Source: Chloroflexota bacterium (lineage in GTDB: Bacteria; Chloroflexota; UBA6077; CF-72). From it: 64,000 bases of DNA. Location of the stretch: assembly GCA_016191465.1 (NCBI GenBank), contig JACPOP010000001.1, positions 124,001 to 188,000 on the forward strand. Reading direction: 5' to 3'. Positions 42,598-49,882 of this stretch are shown one piece after another (within the stretch, counting starts at the first letter, position 1; every line of letters begins with the position of its first letter). The position numbers and the translations under genes are program-made. The notes below the pieces were generated by a model that saw nothing but the letters and a program-made list of their open reading frames with translations, did no database searches and was not told the DNA's origin.

Positions 42598-43176
42598 TCA
42601 GGACGAGGGCCGCCCAGCGGGCGATGTCGCGCTCGACTGTGTGTCGTGGATGTGGTCATTCCAGAGGTACAGCCAGTCGACCCGGCGATACTGCGCATCG
42701 AGCGATGCGAGATCGTGTACACCGCTCACCTGCATAGCGCCCAGGTGGGTGGCATCGCCGCCAGCAAGGTTGTGCTCTGCCATCTCCTCGATCGCCTGGA
42801 CGGCGACGGCAGTGTTGACGGCGACGGACACCCACGCGAAGGCCTGGAGCGTGTCTGTCAACAGGCTGGCAAAGTACCTGACGTACGCCTCTCGGACCCC
42901 GCGCTCTATCCACCTGTCCACGGACAAGTGCGTGCGCAGCACCGGGTCCAGGCGGTCCCGGAACGACTTGCGAGAGACCACGTGCAGGTACTCGATCCAT
43001 GAGTAGGACGAGAGGTAGAGCGTCGTCAGCCCCAGGTGCTGGACGCGCTGGAGAAAGGCTTTACAGCGGACGTGGTGCGGCTCCGTCGCCACGAGCGCCG
43101 CGATGATGACGTCGATGTCAAGATAGAGTCGCTGGGGCGGTGCGTCGGCGAGGAAGCCCCGTTCAGTCGCCGTCAC
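42598..43176 (-). CDS. PIN-domain (VapC-like) ribonuclease toxin
   Basis: The 192-residue protein has the PIN fold's acidic sites: LYLDIDVIIAALV (Asp20, Asp22), YSWIEYLHVVSRK (Glu62), and GGDATHLGAM (Asp140) followed by DLASLDAQYRRVDWLYLWND (Asp154/Asp159). PIN toxins cleave RNA, often tRNA or rRNA, with magnesium. The protein is longer than minimal VapC (about 130) because of an inserted helical region (about 75-135). It overlaps the upstream small gene by 14 bases, the usual antitoxin-toxin arrangement. It lies inside an island bounded by direct repeats. Confidence 0.8.
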   Translation of the reverse strand: MTATERGFLADAPPQRLYLDIDVIIAALVATEPHHVRCKAFLQRVQHLGLTTLYLSSYSWIEYLHVVSRKSFRDRLDPVLRTHLSVDRWIERGVREAYVRYFASLLTDTLQAFAWVSVAVNTAVAVQAIEEMAEHNLAGGDATHLGAMQVSGVHDLASLDAQYRRVDWLYLWNDHIHDTQSSATSPAGRPSS

Positions 43177-43384
43177 TGGTGAGGGGAGGTATGGCGTCTG
43201 CTTCCTCGTCCGCGAGTGGCACCGGGATTGGGGCGGGGCCGGTTAACCGCACACTTCCGAGTATGCGGTCCAGTACCTCCGCGCCGTTCTGCACGGTAAC
43301 GTGGTGGTACTCGATTACTGCTTCCGGGTAGATCTTCAACACGGACATGGCGGACGATACGACGTGCCGCACATGGTGTGCCAC
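43163..43384 (-). CDS. Putative antitoxin partner of the PIN toxin
   Basis: This 73-residue acidic product is encoded just before the PIN gene and overlaps it by 14 bases. ATG 43384 is the start given; ATG 43348 (SVLKIYPEAVIEYHHVTVQN) gives 61 residues and may be better. The C-terminal tail (about 50-73) is rich in Asp, Glu and Pro, as in toxin-binding tails. No DNA-binding domain is recognised, so its role rests on gene position. Confidence 0.55.
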   Translation of the reverse strand: MAHHVRHVVSSAMSVLKIYPEAVIEYHHVTVQNGAEVLDRILGSVRLTGPAPIPVPLADEEADAIPPLTSDGD

Positions 43385-43446
43385 ATGGCCGTTGCGCTCA
43401 GTAGAAACGTCAACGTAGCCATTCGCCCCGGGGGCGAGCTCAGAAT

Positions 43447-43539
43447 GAGTATCGCGGCAAGGCCGAGATCGTGCTGCGGCGGGTTGAGCAGGTGGAATTC
43501 ATCGGGCGCTGATACGCTCCACTGGTGGCCAGCACTGAG
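43447..43539 (+). repeat. Direct repeat, copy B (flanks PIN module, right)
   Basis: This 93-base copy still reads as the end of the lipoprotein (EYRGKAEIVLRRVEQVEFIG, then TGA), followed by the true start of alaX at 43525. It is about 92% identical to copy A, and the differences preserve the reading frame. Homology starts abruptly at 43447. Confidence 0.9.
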
Positions 43540-44253
43540 CTTCTGTACGCTAGCGATGCGTACCTCCAGGCGTTCGACGCGCGGGTGACAGACGTCACTG
43601 AGGACGGGTGGGTCCTGCTTGATAGAACCGGCTTCTACGCGACCGGCGGCGGCCAGCCGCACGACCTCGGGACGCTCACCTGGAAAGGCCAGTCCGCGGA
43701 CGTGGTGGAGGTGCGCAAGCTCGGCGAAGCCGTGGGGCACAGGCTGGACGGCGAGCCGCCCGCGCCCGGGACCACAGTCCACGGCCGGATCGACTGGGAT
43801 CGACGCTACGCGCTGATGCGCCACCACACGGCGCTGCACTCCCTGAGCGGGGTGATTTACCAGTTGTATGGCGCTACGGTCACGGGCGGACAGATGTACC
43901 CGGACCGCGCTCGCATGGATTTCGAGATGCCAGACCTCTCGTCCGAACGGCTTCGGGCAATCGAGCTCCGCACCAACGAGCTACTGACGGAAGGTCACCC
44001 CGTCTCCGTGCGCGTGCTGCCACGGGAGGAGGCATTGCAGATCCCCGACCTGATCCGAACACGAGTCAATCTGCTTCCCGAGGGCATCACGCACATCAGG
44101 GTGGTCAACATCGAGGGTGTCGATCAGCAAGCCGACGGCGGCACCCACGTCCACAACACGCGCGAGGTCGGCCAGGTTCGCATCGTGAAATCCGAGAACA
44201 AGGGCAAGGGCAACAAGCGCATCGAGATCGTGCTGGAAGCGCCGGCGCAATGA
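43525..44253 (+). CDS. Alanyl-tRNA editing protein (AlaX-like)
   Basis: The 242-residue protein is a free-standing version of the alanyl-tRNA synthetase editing domain, which hydrolyses Ser- or Gly-tRNA(Ala). FYATGGGQPHD (38-47), the metal-binding HHTALH (His101, His105), and QADGGTHVHNTREVG are visible. In the last, the usual cysteine of C-G-G-T-H is Asp204 with His208; Asp occurs here in some AlaX proteins. The GTG start lies inside direct repeat B. Its stop overlaps the translin-family gene (ATGA). The Gly-rich motif and zinc site are otherwise intact. Confidence 0.9.
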   Translation: MASTELLYASDAYLQAFDARVTDVTEDGWVLLDRTGFYATGGGQPHDLGTLTWKGQSADVVEVRKLGEAVGHRLDGEPPAPGTTVHGRIDWDRRYALMRHHTALHSLSGVIYQLYGATVTGGQMYPDRARMDFEMPDLSSERLRAIELRTNELLTEGHPVSVRVLPREEALQIPDLIRTRVNLLPEGITHIRVVNIEGVDQQADGGTHVHNTREVGQVRIVKSENKGKGNKRIEIVLEAPAQ

Positions 44254-44876
44254 CGGATCTCCAGGCAGTGGAAGCGTGGGCCCGCGCCGAGCTGGACCGC
44301 AAGAATGCCGCGCGCGACCAGGCGCTGCGCTGGTCGCGCGCGATGATCCGCGCCTGCTCCACCTGTATCCGGGCGGTGCATCGGCGCGAGCTCGACCGTG
44401 CACGGGAGCTCATCGCGGAAGCCGAGTCGCTCAACGCGCGCATCACGTCGGAGCTACACGGGCTCGACGATCTCTACTGGGCCGGGTATGTGCAGGACGC
44501 GCAAAAGGAGCTGGTCGAGGCACACGCCACCCTCGCGCTGGTACAGGGCCAGCCGTTGCCAGATCCGGCGCGGCTGGGTATCGGCGCCGCTCCCTTCCTC
44601 AACGGCCTGGGCGAGGCGGTCGGCGAGCTGCGACGGTACCTGCTGGACAGCCTGCGCCGAGGCGAGGCCACGCGAGGCGAGCCCCTGCTCGCGGCCATGG
44701 ACGACATTTACAGTCTGCTGGTCACGCTGGATTACCCGGACGCGCTCACCGGCGGCTTGCGTCGAACCACCGACAACGTGCGCGGCATCCTGGAGAAGAC
44801 CCGGGGCGATCTGACGGTGGCCCTCCGCCAGGACCGGCTGGAGCAAGCGCTGCGAGCGGCCAACCCCGGCGCCTGA
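44250..44876 (+). CDS. Translin-family protein
   Basis: The 208-residue, all-helical protein resembles bacterial and archaeal members of the translin/TRAX family: RWSRAMIRACSTCIRAVHRR and ELDRARELIAEAESLNARIT near the N-terminus. Later come LGEAVGELRRYLLDSLRRGE and the C-terminal YPDALTGGLRRTTDNVRGIL then EKTRGDLTVALRQ. Eukaryotic translin/TRAX (C3PO) is an RNA/DNA-binding nuclease; the bacterial role is unknown. It overlaps alaX by four bases, which suggests a shared tRNA-related function (inference). The acidic catalytic residues of TRAX cannot be confirmed by eye. Confidence 0.75.
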   Translation: MTDLQAVEAWARAELDRKNAARDQALRWSRAMIRACSTCIRAVHRRELDRARELIAEAESLNARITSELHGLDDLYWAGYVQDAQKELVEAHATLALVQGQPLPDPARLGIGAAPFLNGLGEAVGELRRYLLDSLRRGEATRGEPLLAAMDDIYSLLVTLDYPDALTGGLRRTTDNVRGILEKTRGDLTVALRQDRLEQALRAANPGA

Positions 44877-45050
44877 GCATCCAGGGCCGGTTCTAGAAGC
44901 GCATCCGCGCGTGTGGCCACCACCACGCGAAGGCGCGTCCGATCTGCGTATGGTCGAATCCAGGCTGAAGGCGCGTACTCCCGCATGCGGCCCGCGGCCA
45001 CCATTGCTGAAATCAGCCGCCGAGCCCGTACAATGCCCGAGCCTCGCACT

Positions 45051-45127
45051 GGACCCGTGGTGTAGTGGCCAAACATGCGTCCCTGTCAAGGACGAGATCG
45101 CCGGTTCGAATCCGGTCGGGTCCGCCA
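45051..45127 (+). tRNA. tRNA-Asp (GTC)
   Basis: The plus strand folds as GGACCCG/CGGGTCC acceptor, D-arm GTGTAGTGGCCAAACAT, anticodon stem-loop CGTCC-CTGTCAA-GGACG with anticodon GTC, and T-arm GCCGG-TTCGAAT-CCGGT. The discriminator is G and CCA is encoded (45125-45127), unlike the two other tRNAs here. Confidence 0.95.
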
Positions 45128-45244
45128 GGCGCTCCCTATGAGCCTTCGCGCTGGCGCGCGCCCGCGCCGCTCCACCCACGGCCGAGACCTGGCTTTGAAG
45201 CTCGCCCATGCGGAGTGGTGGCATTGCCGCGCCACGAGACGGCG

Positions 45245-47032
45245 TTAGCTGCCCGAGCCGATCGTCCCGCGATAGACCCCGCCCGGACTTGGCGCGGACG
45301 ATTGCGAGGGGGCCCCGCCGCCGATAAAGATGAGGCGGCCGTCTTGCGAGAAGGCGACCTGGCCAACCGCGCGCACGTCCACGCCGTTCGTGGCGTCGGC
45401 CCAATTCAGGCCGCGGTCGTACGACAGGAAGACGCCGCCGTTCACCAGCACGCCGACCGCTGACGAGCCCGAAGTCGAGGCTGTCGGCTGCACGCCGGCG
45501 CCCGAGGCGCCGGCCAGTAATGGTGTCGGCGCTGCCGCTACGGCGCCCGACGCGGAGCTGACCGCGGGGACGCCGCCCGGCAGCGTCCCGGCGAACAACT
45601 GGAGCCCGCCGGAAGGCGCGGTGATCTGGAGGACGTACGGCCCCGGCGTCAGGGCGGGCAGCGAGTAGCCGCCACTGGCGTTCGAAACAAGCGTGGCGAC
45701 GGGAGTCCCCGAGCTCGTGCTCACCGACCCGGCGGGGCTTCCGCCACTCCGGGTGCCGGGGCGGAACGCCAGCGAAGCAACGCGGTTGATGTTGCTGGAG
45801 CCGATTGGCTGGAACCGGGGCGTGCGGTTCTCGCGCACGGGCGCACCTTCTCGCAGGCCGCCGTCTCCGTCCAGGCCCACCAGGAGCCGCCCGGCAGCGG
45901 CGGGATCGAATGCGAGCGCCAGCACGGGCGCGCGGAGCACCGAGCTGTAGTCGAGCTCCGCCCACGATCGGCCGCTGTCAAAGCTTTCAAACAGCCGCCC
46001 GCCGACCTGCGCCTGCCCCTGCAGGGTGGAACCGCCGACCGCGAGGTGCGCCGCGTCGGACGGGTCCGCGGCGATAGCCCACACGGCAAAGCCGACCCCT
46101 GGCAGCCCATTCTGGACCGGGCTCCAGGATACGCCGGCGTCCGAGCTCACCAGGACGCCGTCGTTCGTGCCCATGTAGACGGTGTTTGCGCTTCCCGGCA
46201 CCTGGTACAGCGCCCGCGCCGGAGAATCGCCCACGGTCTGGGATGACCAGGTCTCGCCACCGTCGGTTGAGCGGCTCACCTGGTTCACCACGGCGGTCCC
46301 GCTGCGCGTACTCGTGGAGTACAGCACAATGGGCGGGTCAGACCCCGTTACCAGCAATGCGCCGCCACTGGATCCCGCTGGCAGGGTGAGCTTACCGCCC
46401 GTGAGCTCTTCCCAGGAAGCGCGGTTCTCGGCGTAGCGGTACAGGCGCCCATCCGGCGTCGACGCGTAGGCAGTGTCAGTGCCGCCGTTTCGTCCTACCG
46501 CCAGAGCCTGGATGGCCGGCCGAACAGGGGAGGAGGATGCGGAAACCGCGGTTGCGGCGCCCGCCGCGGTTGGCGCCGGCGTGGGTGCCACGAGCGGCCC
46601 CGGTGTGCCCCAGGCAACCACGGTGGAGACGGCGGCCTGGCCTATCGCGCCCGGCGTCGCGGTGGTCGTGGCTGTCGGCGCCGCAGTAGACGTCGCGACC
46701 GCGGGCGGCAGCGCCACCGCGGTGCCGCCGACAGGTGCGCCCTCGGTGAGTGCCGCCAGAATGTCCGGGGGGATTGCGACGATCTCGCGCACAGTGTCGA
46801 GGCGCGCCGGGTCCACGAGGCGACGGACGCCGTTTTCCACCAGGTAGTAGCGATACACCCGCTCATCCGAGGCGTCGTACACGACTTTGCCTTCGAGCGT
46901 CCCAGCCGCGGGGACATCCTGGCCTCTGGCAACGGTGATCGACCCGCCCAGGAGGGCTAGGACCACAAGGCACACCGTCGCGAAGGCGCTGCGCCCGCGG
47001 CGGGCAGAATGTGCCGAGCTGCTTCCGTTCAT
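45245..47032 (-). CDS. Secreted BNR/sialidase-type beta-propeller protein
   Basis: The 595-residue protein has a signal peptide (about 15-38), a short domain (YRYYLVENGVRRLVDPARLD, about 60-80) and an Ala/Thr/Pro-rich linker (95-165). Then come propeller-like repeats with the S/D-x-D-x-G-x-T-W motif: STDGGETWSSQTVGD, SSDAGVSWSPVQNGLP, SFDSGRSWAELDYSS and, at the end, SYDRGLNWADATNGVD. A carboxypeptidase-regulatory-like domain is inserted (about 440-480; ISNASGGYSLPALTPGPYVL-like). BNR repeats occur in sialidases and in Ycf48-like assembly factors. With no catalytic residues visible, a structural or binding role is likeliest. Confidence 0.8.
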   Translation of the reverse strand: MNGSSSAHSARRGRSAFATVCLVVLALLGGSITVARGQDVPAAGTLEGKVVYDASDERVYRYYLVENGVRRLVDPARLDTVREIVAIPPDILAALTEGAPVGGTAVALPPAVATSTAAPTATTTATPGAIGQAAVSTVVAWGTPGPLVAPTPAPTAAGAATAVSASSSPVRPAIQALAVGRNGGTDTAYASTPDGRLYRYAENRASWEELTGGKLTLPAGSSGGALLVTGSDPPIVLYSTSTRSGTAVVNQVSRSTDGGETWSSQTVGDSPARALYQVPGSANTVYMGTNDGVLVSSDAGVSWSPVQNGLPGVGFAVWAIAADPSDAAHLAVGGSTLQGQAQVGGRLFESFDSGRSWAELDYSSVLRAPVLALAFDPAAAGRLLVGLDGDGGLREGAPVRENRTPRFQPIGSSNINRVASLAFRPGTRSGGSPAGSVSTSSGTPVATLVSNASGGYSLPALTPGPYVLQITAPSGGLQLFAGTLPGGVPAVSSASGAVAAAPTPLLAGASGAGVQPTASTSGSSAVGVLVNGGVFLSYDRGLNWADATNGVDVRAVGQVAFSQDGRLIFIGGGAPSQSSAPSPGGVYRGTIGSGS

Positions 47033-47523
47033 GGCCGGTCACCGATGCTAACGCACCAGCGCGGGGCGGGGACCCGGCCGGAGTCTCGAACGAGATCCGG
47101 CCGGCCGGATCATCGCGAATGAACATGGTGTGGTTCGGGCGGGATGGGTCTGATAGACTGAGCGAGCCGCTGTGCGTGGGGTCTCCGCGCCCGGTGGATC
47201 TGGTTCGCAGACCCCTGGTCTACGACTTGCAAGAGGTTCAGCCTTCTGGGGCTGACGTGAACGTTCAGTGGTGCCGCGCTACACCCCGCCCGCGGCAGCC
47301 GAGATGAGTTGAACGTCACGAACGACGACACGCGCGGGACGCACGGACGAGTAGAGACCAGCCAGCCGAACCCGGCGAGAACGACCGACGTGGAACGACA
47401 ATGCGCTTCAAGCATGCTGCCGTTCGCAACACGTCCTAACGTGCTCGGCGTGTGTTCTCGGTTCCATCGCAGCCTGGCTAACGGCGAGCTTCGTACGCGC
47501 AAACAAGGAGAACGAGAGAGTCT
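47033..47523. other. 491-base gap upstream of a disordered protein gene
   Basis: No convincing gene, known RNA or repeat is seen here. TCAGCC (47238-47243) and GGCTGA (47250-47255) form a small hairpin within GGTTCAGCC...GTGAACGTTC. AAGGAG lies 13 bases before the downstream GTG. The gap is unusually long for this window and could hold a long 5' leader or an unrecognised small RNA. Confidence 0.35.
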
Positions 47524-48612
47524 GTGGGACGGTCGCTAAAGGAAGCGTTACTTGGCCAGTACGCGCTCCTCCAGGAGCGTGGGCTGGCGCCTTCAGAAGT
47601 ACCCCATGAGGAGGAGGCGCCGGTGGTTGTGGTTGAGTCCGCTCCGCGTGGCCGCCTCGGACGGGTACGCCGGGAGGTGAACGAGCGGTACCTCGAAGAG
47701 GAGCTCGGGTTAGACGAGAGCCGGGATCGGCGCCGATTGCCGCGGCGGGATCATCGCGAAGGCGAGTTTGGCGACCGCGGGCGCGGCGCGCCGGGTCGGG
47801 GTGGCAGCTTCGCGGCAAATCGTCGCGGTCCTCGCCGTCCTGAGGACGGGCCGGCGGAACCATTTGGCGCTCCGGCCGCGGGGAGCCCCGCGCCCGGGGT
47901 ATTCCGTCGTCCCCTTCCGCCCGGCGGTCCCCGCCCCCCGTTCCGGCCGGGAATGGGTGCCCCACGGCCGGGCGGTCCCGGCCCAGGCATGCCCGGCCGA
48001 CCGATGCCCGGCCGAAGCGACATGCTTCAGCAGCGGGCCGAACAGCGCCGCCGCGAGGATCTCGACATCGCCGAGATGCGCCGTTTGCTCTCGCAGTACG
48101 CGGGAACAGAGTACGACGAGGCGGCGATGGAGACCTTCAGCAAGGCGCTCGCCGAGGAGACAGGGGCGTTGCCCCCTCCCCGGGTCGTGGTCGGTGCCAT
48201 CACGCAGGTCAAGACGGCCGACCCGCGCCGCATTTCCGACGCGATTCGCGCCTATTATCGACGGCAGCGGGCTCGTGCAGCGGCAACTGCCGCGGCTCGC
48301 GCCGAGGGCCCACCGGCCGCCGAGCAGGCCGCGGCAGTTGCCGAGTCCGCCCTTGCCACCGACGCTGGCGCGGCGGTCAGCCACTCGCCGGTGGCCGATC
48401 CCGAGCCGGTCCAGGTTGCTGCCGCTGACACCGTGGAGCAGGAAGTGCCCTCCGAGGAGCCACCCACTGTTGAGTCGTCCGAGACGGATCCTGCCACCGC
48501 CCAGTCCACCGAGCCGCTTGCACCGGAGACGGGCACTCCCGAGGCAGCCGTGCGCGACGGCTCCGACGAGCCCACCTCCAACGCGCCGGAGCCTATCGTC
48601 GCCGGCGTCTGA
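47524..48612 (+). CDS. Disordered, Arg/Gly/Pro-rich protein of unknown function
   Basis: The 362-residue product (GTG start) has a conserved-looking N-terminus (GRSLKEALLGQYALLQERGL), then a basic RGG/PGG-rich stretch (about 75-165), and a helical core (QQRAEQRRREDLDIAEMRRL, then DPRRISDAIRAYYRRQRARA). The tail is long and acidic with many Ala, Pro, Glu and Thr residues (about 255-362). RGG-like segments often bind RNA; the composition suggests phase-separating or RNA-linked behaviour, but this is inference. No signal peptide is visible. Its N-terminus and core are real-looking protein, so it is not an artefact. A hairpin follows the stop. Confidence 0.65.
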   Translation: MGRSLKEALLGQYALLQERGLAPSEVPHEEEAPVVVVESAPRGRLGRVRREVNERYLEEELGLDESRDRRRLPRRDHREGEFGDRGRGAPGRGGSFAANRRGPRRPEDGPAEPFGAPAAGSPAPGVFRRPLPPGGPRPPFRPGMGAPRPGGPGPGMPGRPMPGRSDMLQQRAEQRRREDLDIAEMRRLLSQYAGTEYDEAAMETFSKALAEETGALPPPRVVVGAITQVKTADPRRISDAIRAYYRRQRARAAATAAARAEGPPAAEQAAAVAESALATDAGAAVSHSPVADPEPVQVAAADTVEQEVPSEEPPTVESSETDPATAQSTEPLAPETGTPEAAVRDGSDEPTSNAPEPIVAGV

Positions 48613-48637
48613 CCCCGTTTGAACAGAGGGACATCCC

Positions 48638-48661
48638 GGAAGGGCGCACAATCGCCCTTCC
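48638..48661. terminator. Hairpin terminator after the disordered protein gene
   Basis: GGAAGGGCG (48638-48646) pairs with CGCCCTTCC (48653-48661) over a six-base loop, 26 bases after the stop. No T-run follows. Confidence 0.6.
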
Positions 48662-48700
48662 AGGTGCTTCTCGCACCATTGTCGGGGTGCTGCTATCACC

Positions 48701-49669
48701 TTGAACCACGGATGTGGCAGTGTGGCCGCGAGCCAGGGGGACTACCCCGGGGTATCTTCGAGTGGCCTGGGTGGAGGAGCAACGAACGAGCCCCTGACTC
48801 CCGAGGTGGTGGCCGCCCTCGTTCCGGACCGCCCGGCCGAAGCCCATAAGTACCGCTTCGGGCGAGTGCTCGCGCTGGCCGGCTCAGAAGCGTTCCCTGG
48901 GGCCGCGCTCCTGTGCGTCCGAGCCGCTGCCCGGTGCGGCGCCGGTGTTGTCACGCTGGCAAGCCACCCGACCGTCCGGTCCGTCGTGGCCGTGGCCGCT
49001 CCGGAGATCACCCATCTGAGCCTGGATCCAGAGGGCGCTCCGATCGGTCCAGGCCTGTGGGAGCGGCTTGATGGAGCATCGGCCGTCCTGGTTGGACCGG
49101 GCCTGGGACGGACGCAGCCAACACGGGACCTCGTCAGAGCCGCCGTCCGACGCTGTACCGGGCGAGGCATTCCGCTGGTCGTGGATGCCGACGGGCTCGT
49201 CGCGCTGGCGGAGGACCAGGACCTGCTCCAAGCGCTGGGCCCCACGACCATCGTGACACCGCACGCCGCCGAGTGGCAGCGGTTACGGGGCGGACGGGGG
49301 CTGGCAGCGGATCAACCGCTCTGGAGCCAGGCCGCCGATGACGCCCGGACATGGGGTGCCACCCTGATCGCGAAAGGGGCGCGCTCCACGGTGGCCGAGC
49401 CCGGCGGCAGGACTGCCACGTGGCCGCACCCAAACCCGGCGCTCGCCACGGGAGGAACGGGGGACGTGCTGGCTGGAATCTGCGCCGGGCTCCTTGCCCA
49501 GGGCCTCTCCGCATGGGACGCCGCGCGGCTCGCGGTCGTCGTCCAGGCGCTCGCGGCCGAGCGGGTCCTAGCCCAGCGACGCTGGCGGACCCTGCTGGCA
49601 AGCGATCTCTGGGACGAGATCCCGGCGGTCCTTCACTCGCTCGCCGCCGCGCGCACCAGTGCCAGTTAG
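48701..49669 (+). CDS. nnrD: ADP-dependent NAD(P)HX dehydratase
   Basis: The enzyme repairs hydrated NAD(P)H. The protein (up to 322 residues) has the YjeF C-terminal kinase-like fold: KYRFGRVLALAGSEAFPGAA, RCGAGVVTLASHPTVRS, VLVGPGLGRTQPTRDLV, VVDADGLVAL, VTPHAAEWQRL and LATGGTGDVLAGICAGLLAQ. The NnrE epimerase domain, often fused at the N-terminus, is missing. The start is uncertain: the frame opens at TTG 48701, whereas homology starts near PLTPEVVAALVPDRP. A GGAGGAG sequence at about 48775 sits before an ACG codon, so initiation may be non-standard or downstream of TTG/GTG codons. Confidence 0.88.
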   Translation: MNHGCGSVAASQGDYPGVSSSGLGGGATNEPLTPEVVAALVPDRPAEAHKYRFGRVLALAGSEAFPGAALLCVRAAARCGAGVVTLASHPTVRSVVAVAAPEITHLSLDPEGAPIGPGLWERLDGASAVLVGPGLGRTQPTRDLVRAAVRRCTGRGIPLVVDADGLVALAEDQDLLQALGPTTIVTPHAAEWQRLRGGRGLAADQPLWSQAADDARTWGATLIAKGARSTVAEPGGRTATWPHPNPALATGGTGDVLAGICAGLLAQGLSAWDAARLAVVVQALAAERVLAQRRWRTLLASDLWDEIPAVLHSLAAARTSAS

Positions 49670-49731
49670 CCTGCTCAGCAAGTGCACACACATGTGGCAT
49701 GTTTCTACGGAACTGAATGCACTTGCTTTAG

Positions 49732-49844
49732 ATAACTACTCACCTATCGTGTCCGGACTCATGATTCAGACCCTTGCAGCCTCGGCGTCTGAACTGGAAA
49801 TGTGCCATTCCGGCCGGCGCCCGTGTGGATAGGTGAGTAGTTAC
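49732..49844. mobile_element. 113 bp transposon-like remnant with 16 bp inverted repeats and 8 bp target duplication
   Basis: TAACTACTCACCTATC (49733-49748) and its perfect inverse GATAGGTGAGTAGTTA (49828-49843) bound a 113 bp unit. The octamer TGCTTTAG flanks it on both sides (49724-49731 and 49845-49852), a target-site duplication. Eight-base duplications with ends of the GTAACT type suggest an internally deleted or non-autonomous derivative of an IS66-like element, though the family call is inference. Confidence 0.75.
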
Positions 49845-49865
49845 TGCTTTAGCATCTTTGAAGAT

Positions 49866-49882
49866 TAAGCACGAAGTGCTTA
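49866..49882. terminator. Hairpin at the end of the M20 peptidase gene
   Basis: TAAGCAC (49866-49872) and GTGCTTA (49876-49882) pair over a three-base loop. The stem includes the peptidase stop codon (minus strand). It may be a weak terminator. Confidence 0.35.

Noticed and set aside
47238-47270. GGGGCTGACG considered as a tmRNA start
   Set aside because: No tRNA-like 3' end, tag reading frame or pseudoknot layout follows within the expected distance.
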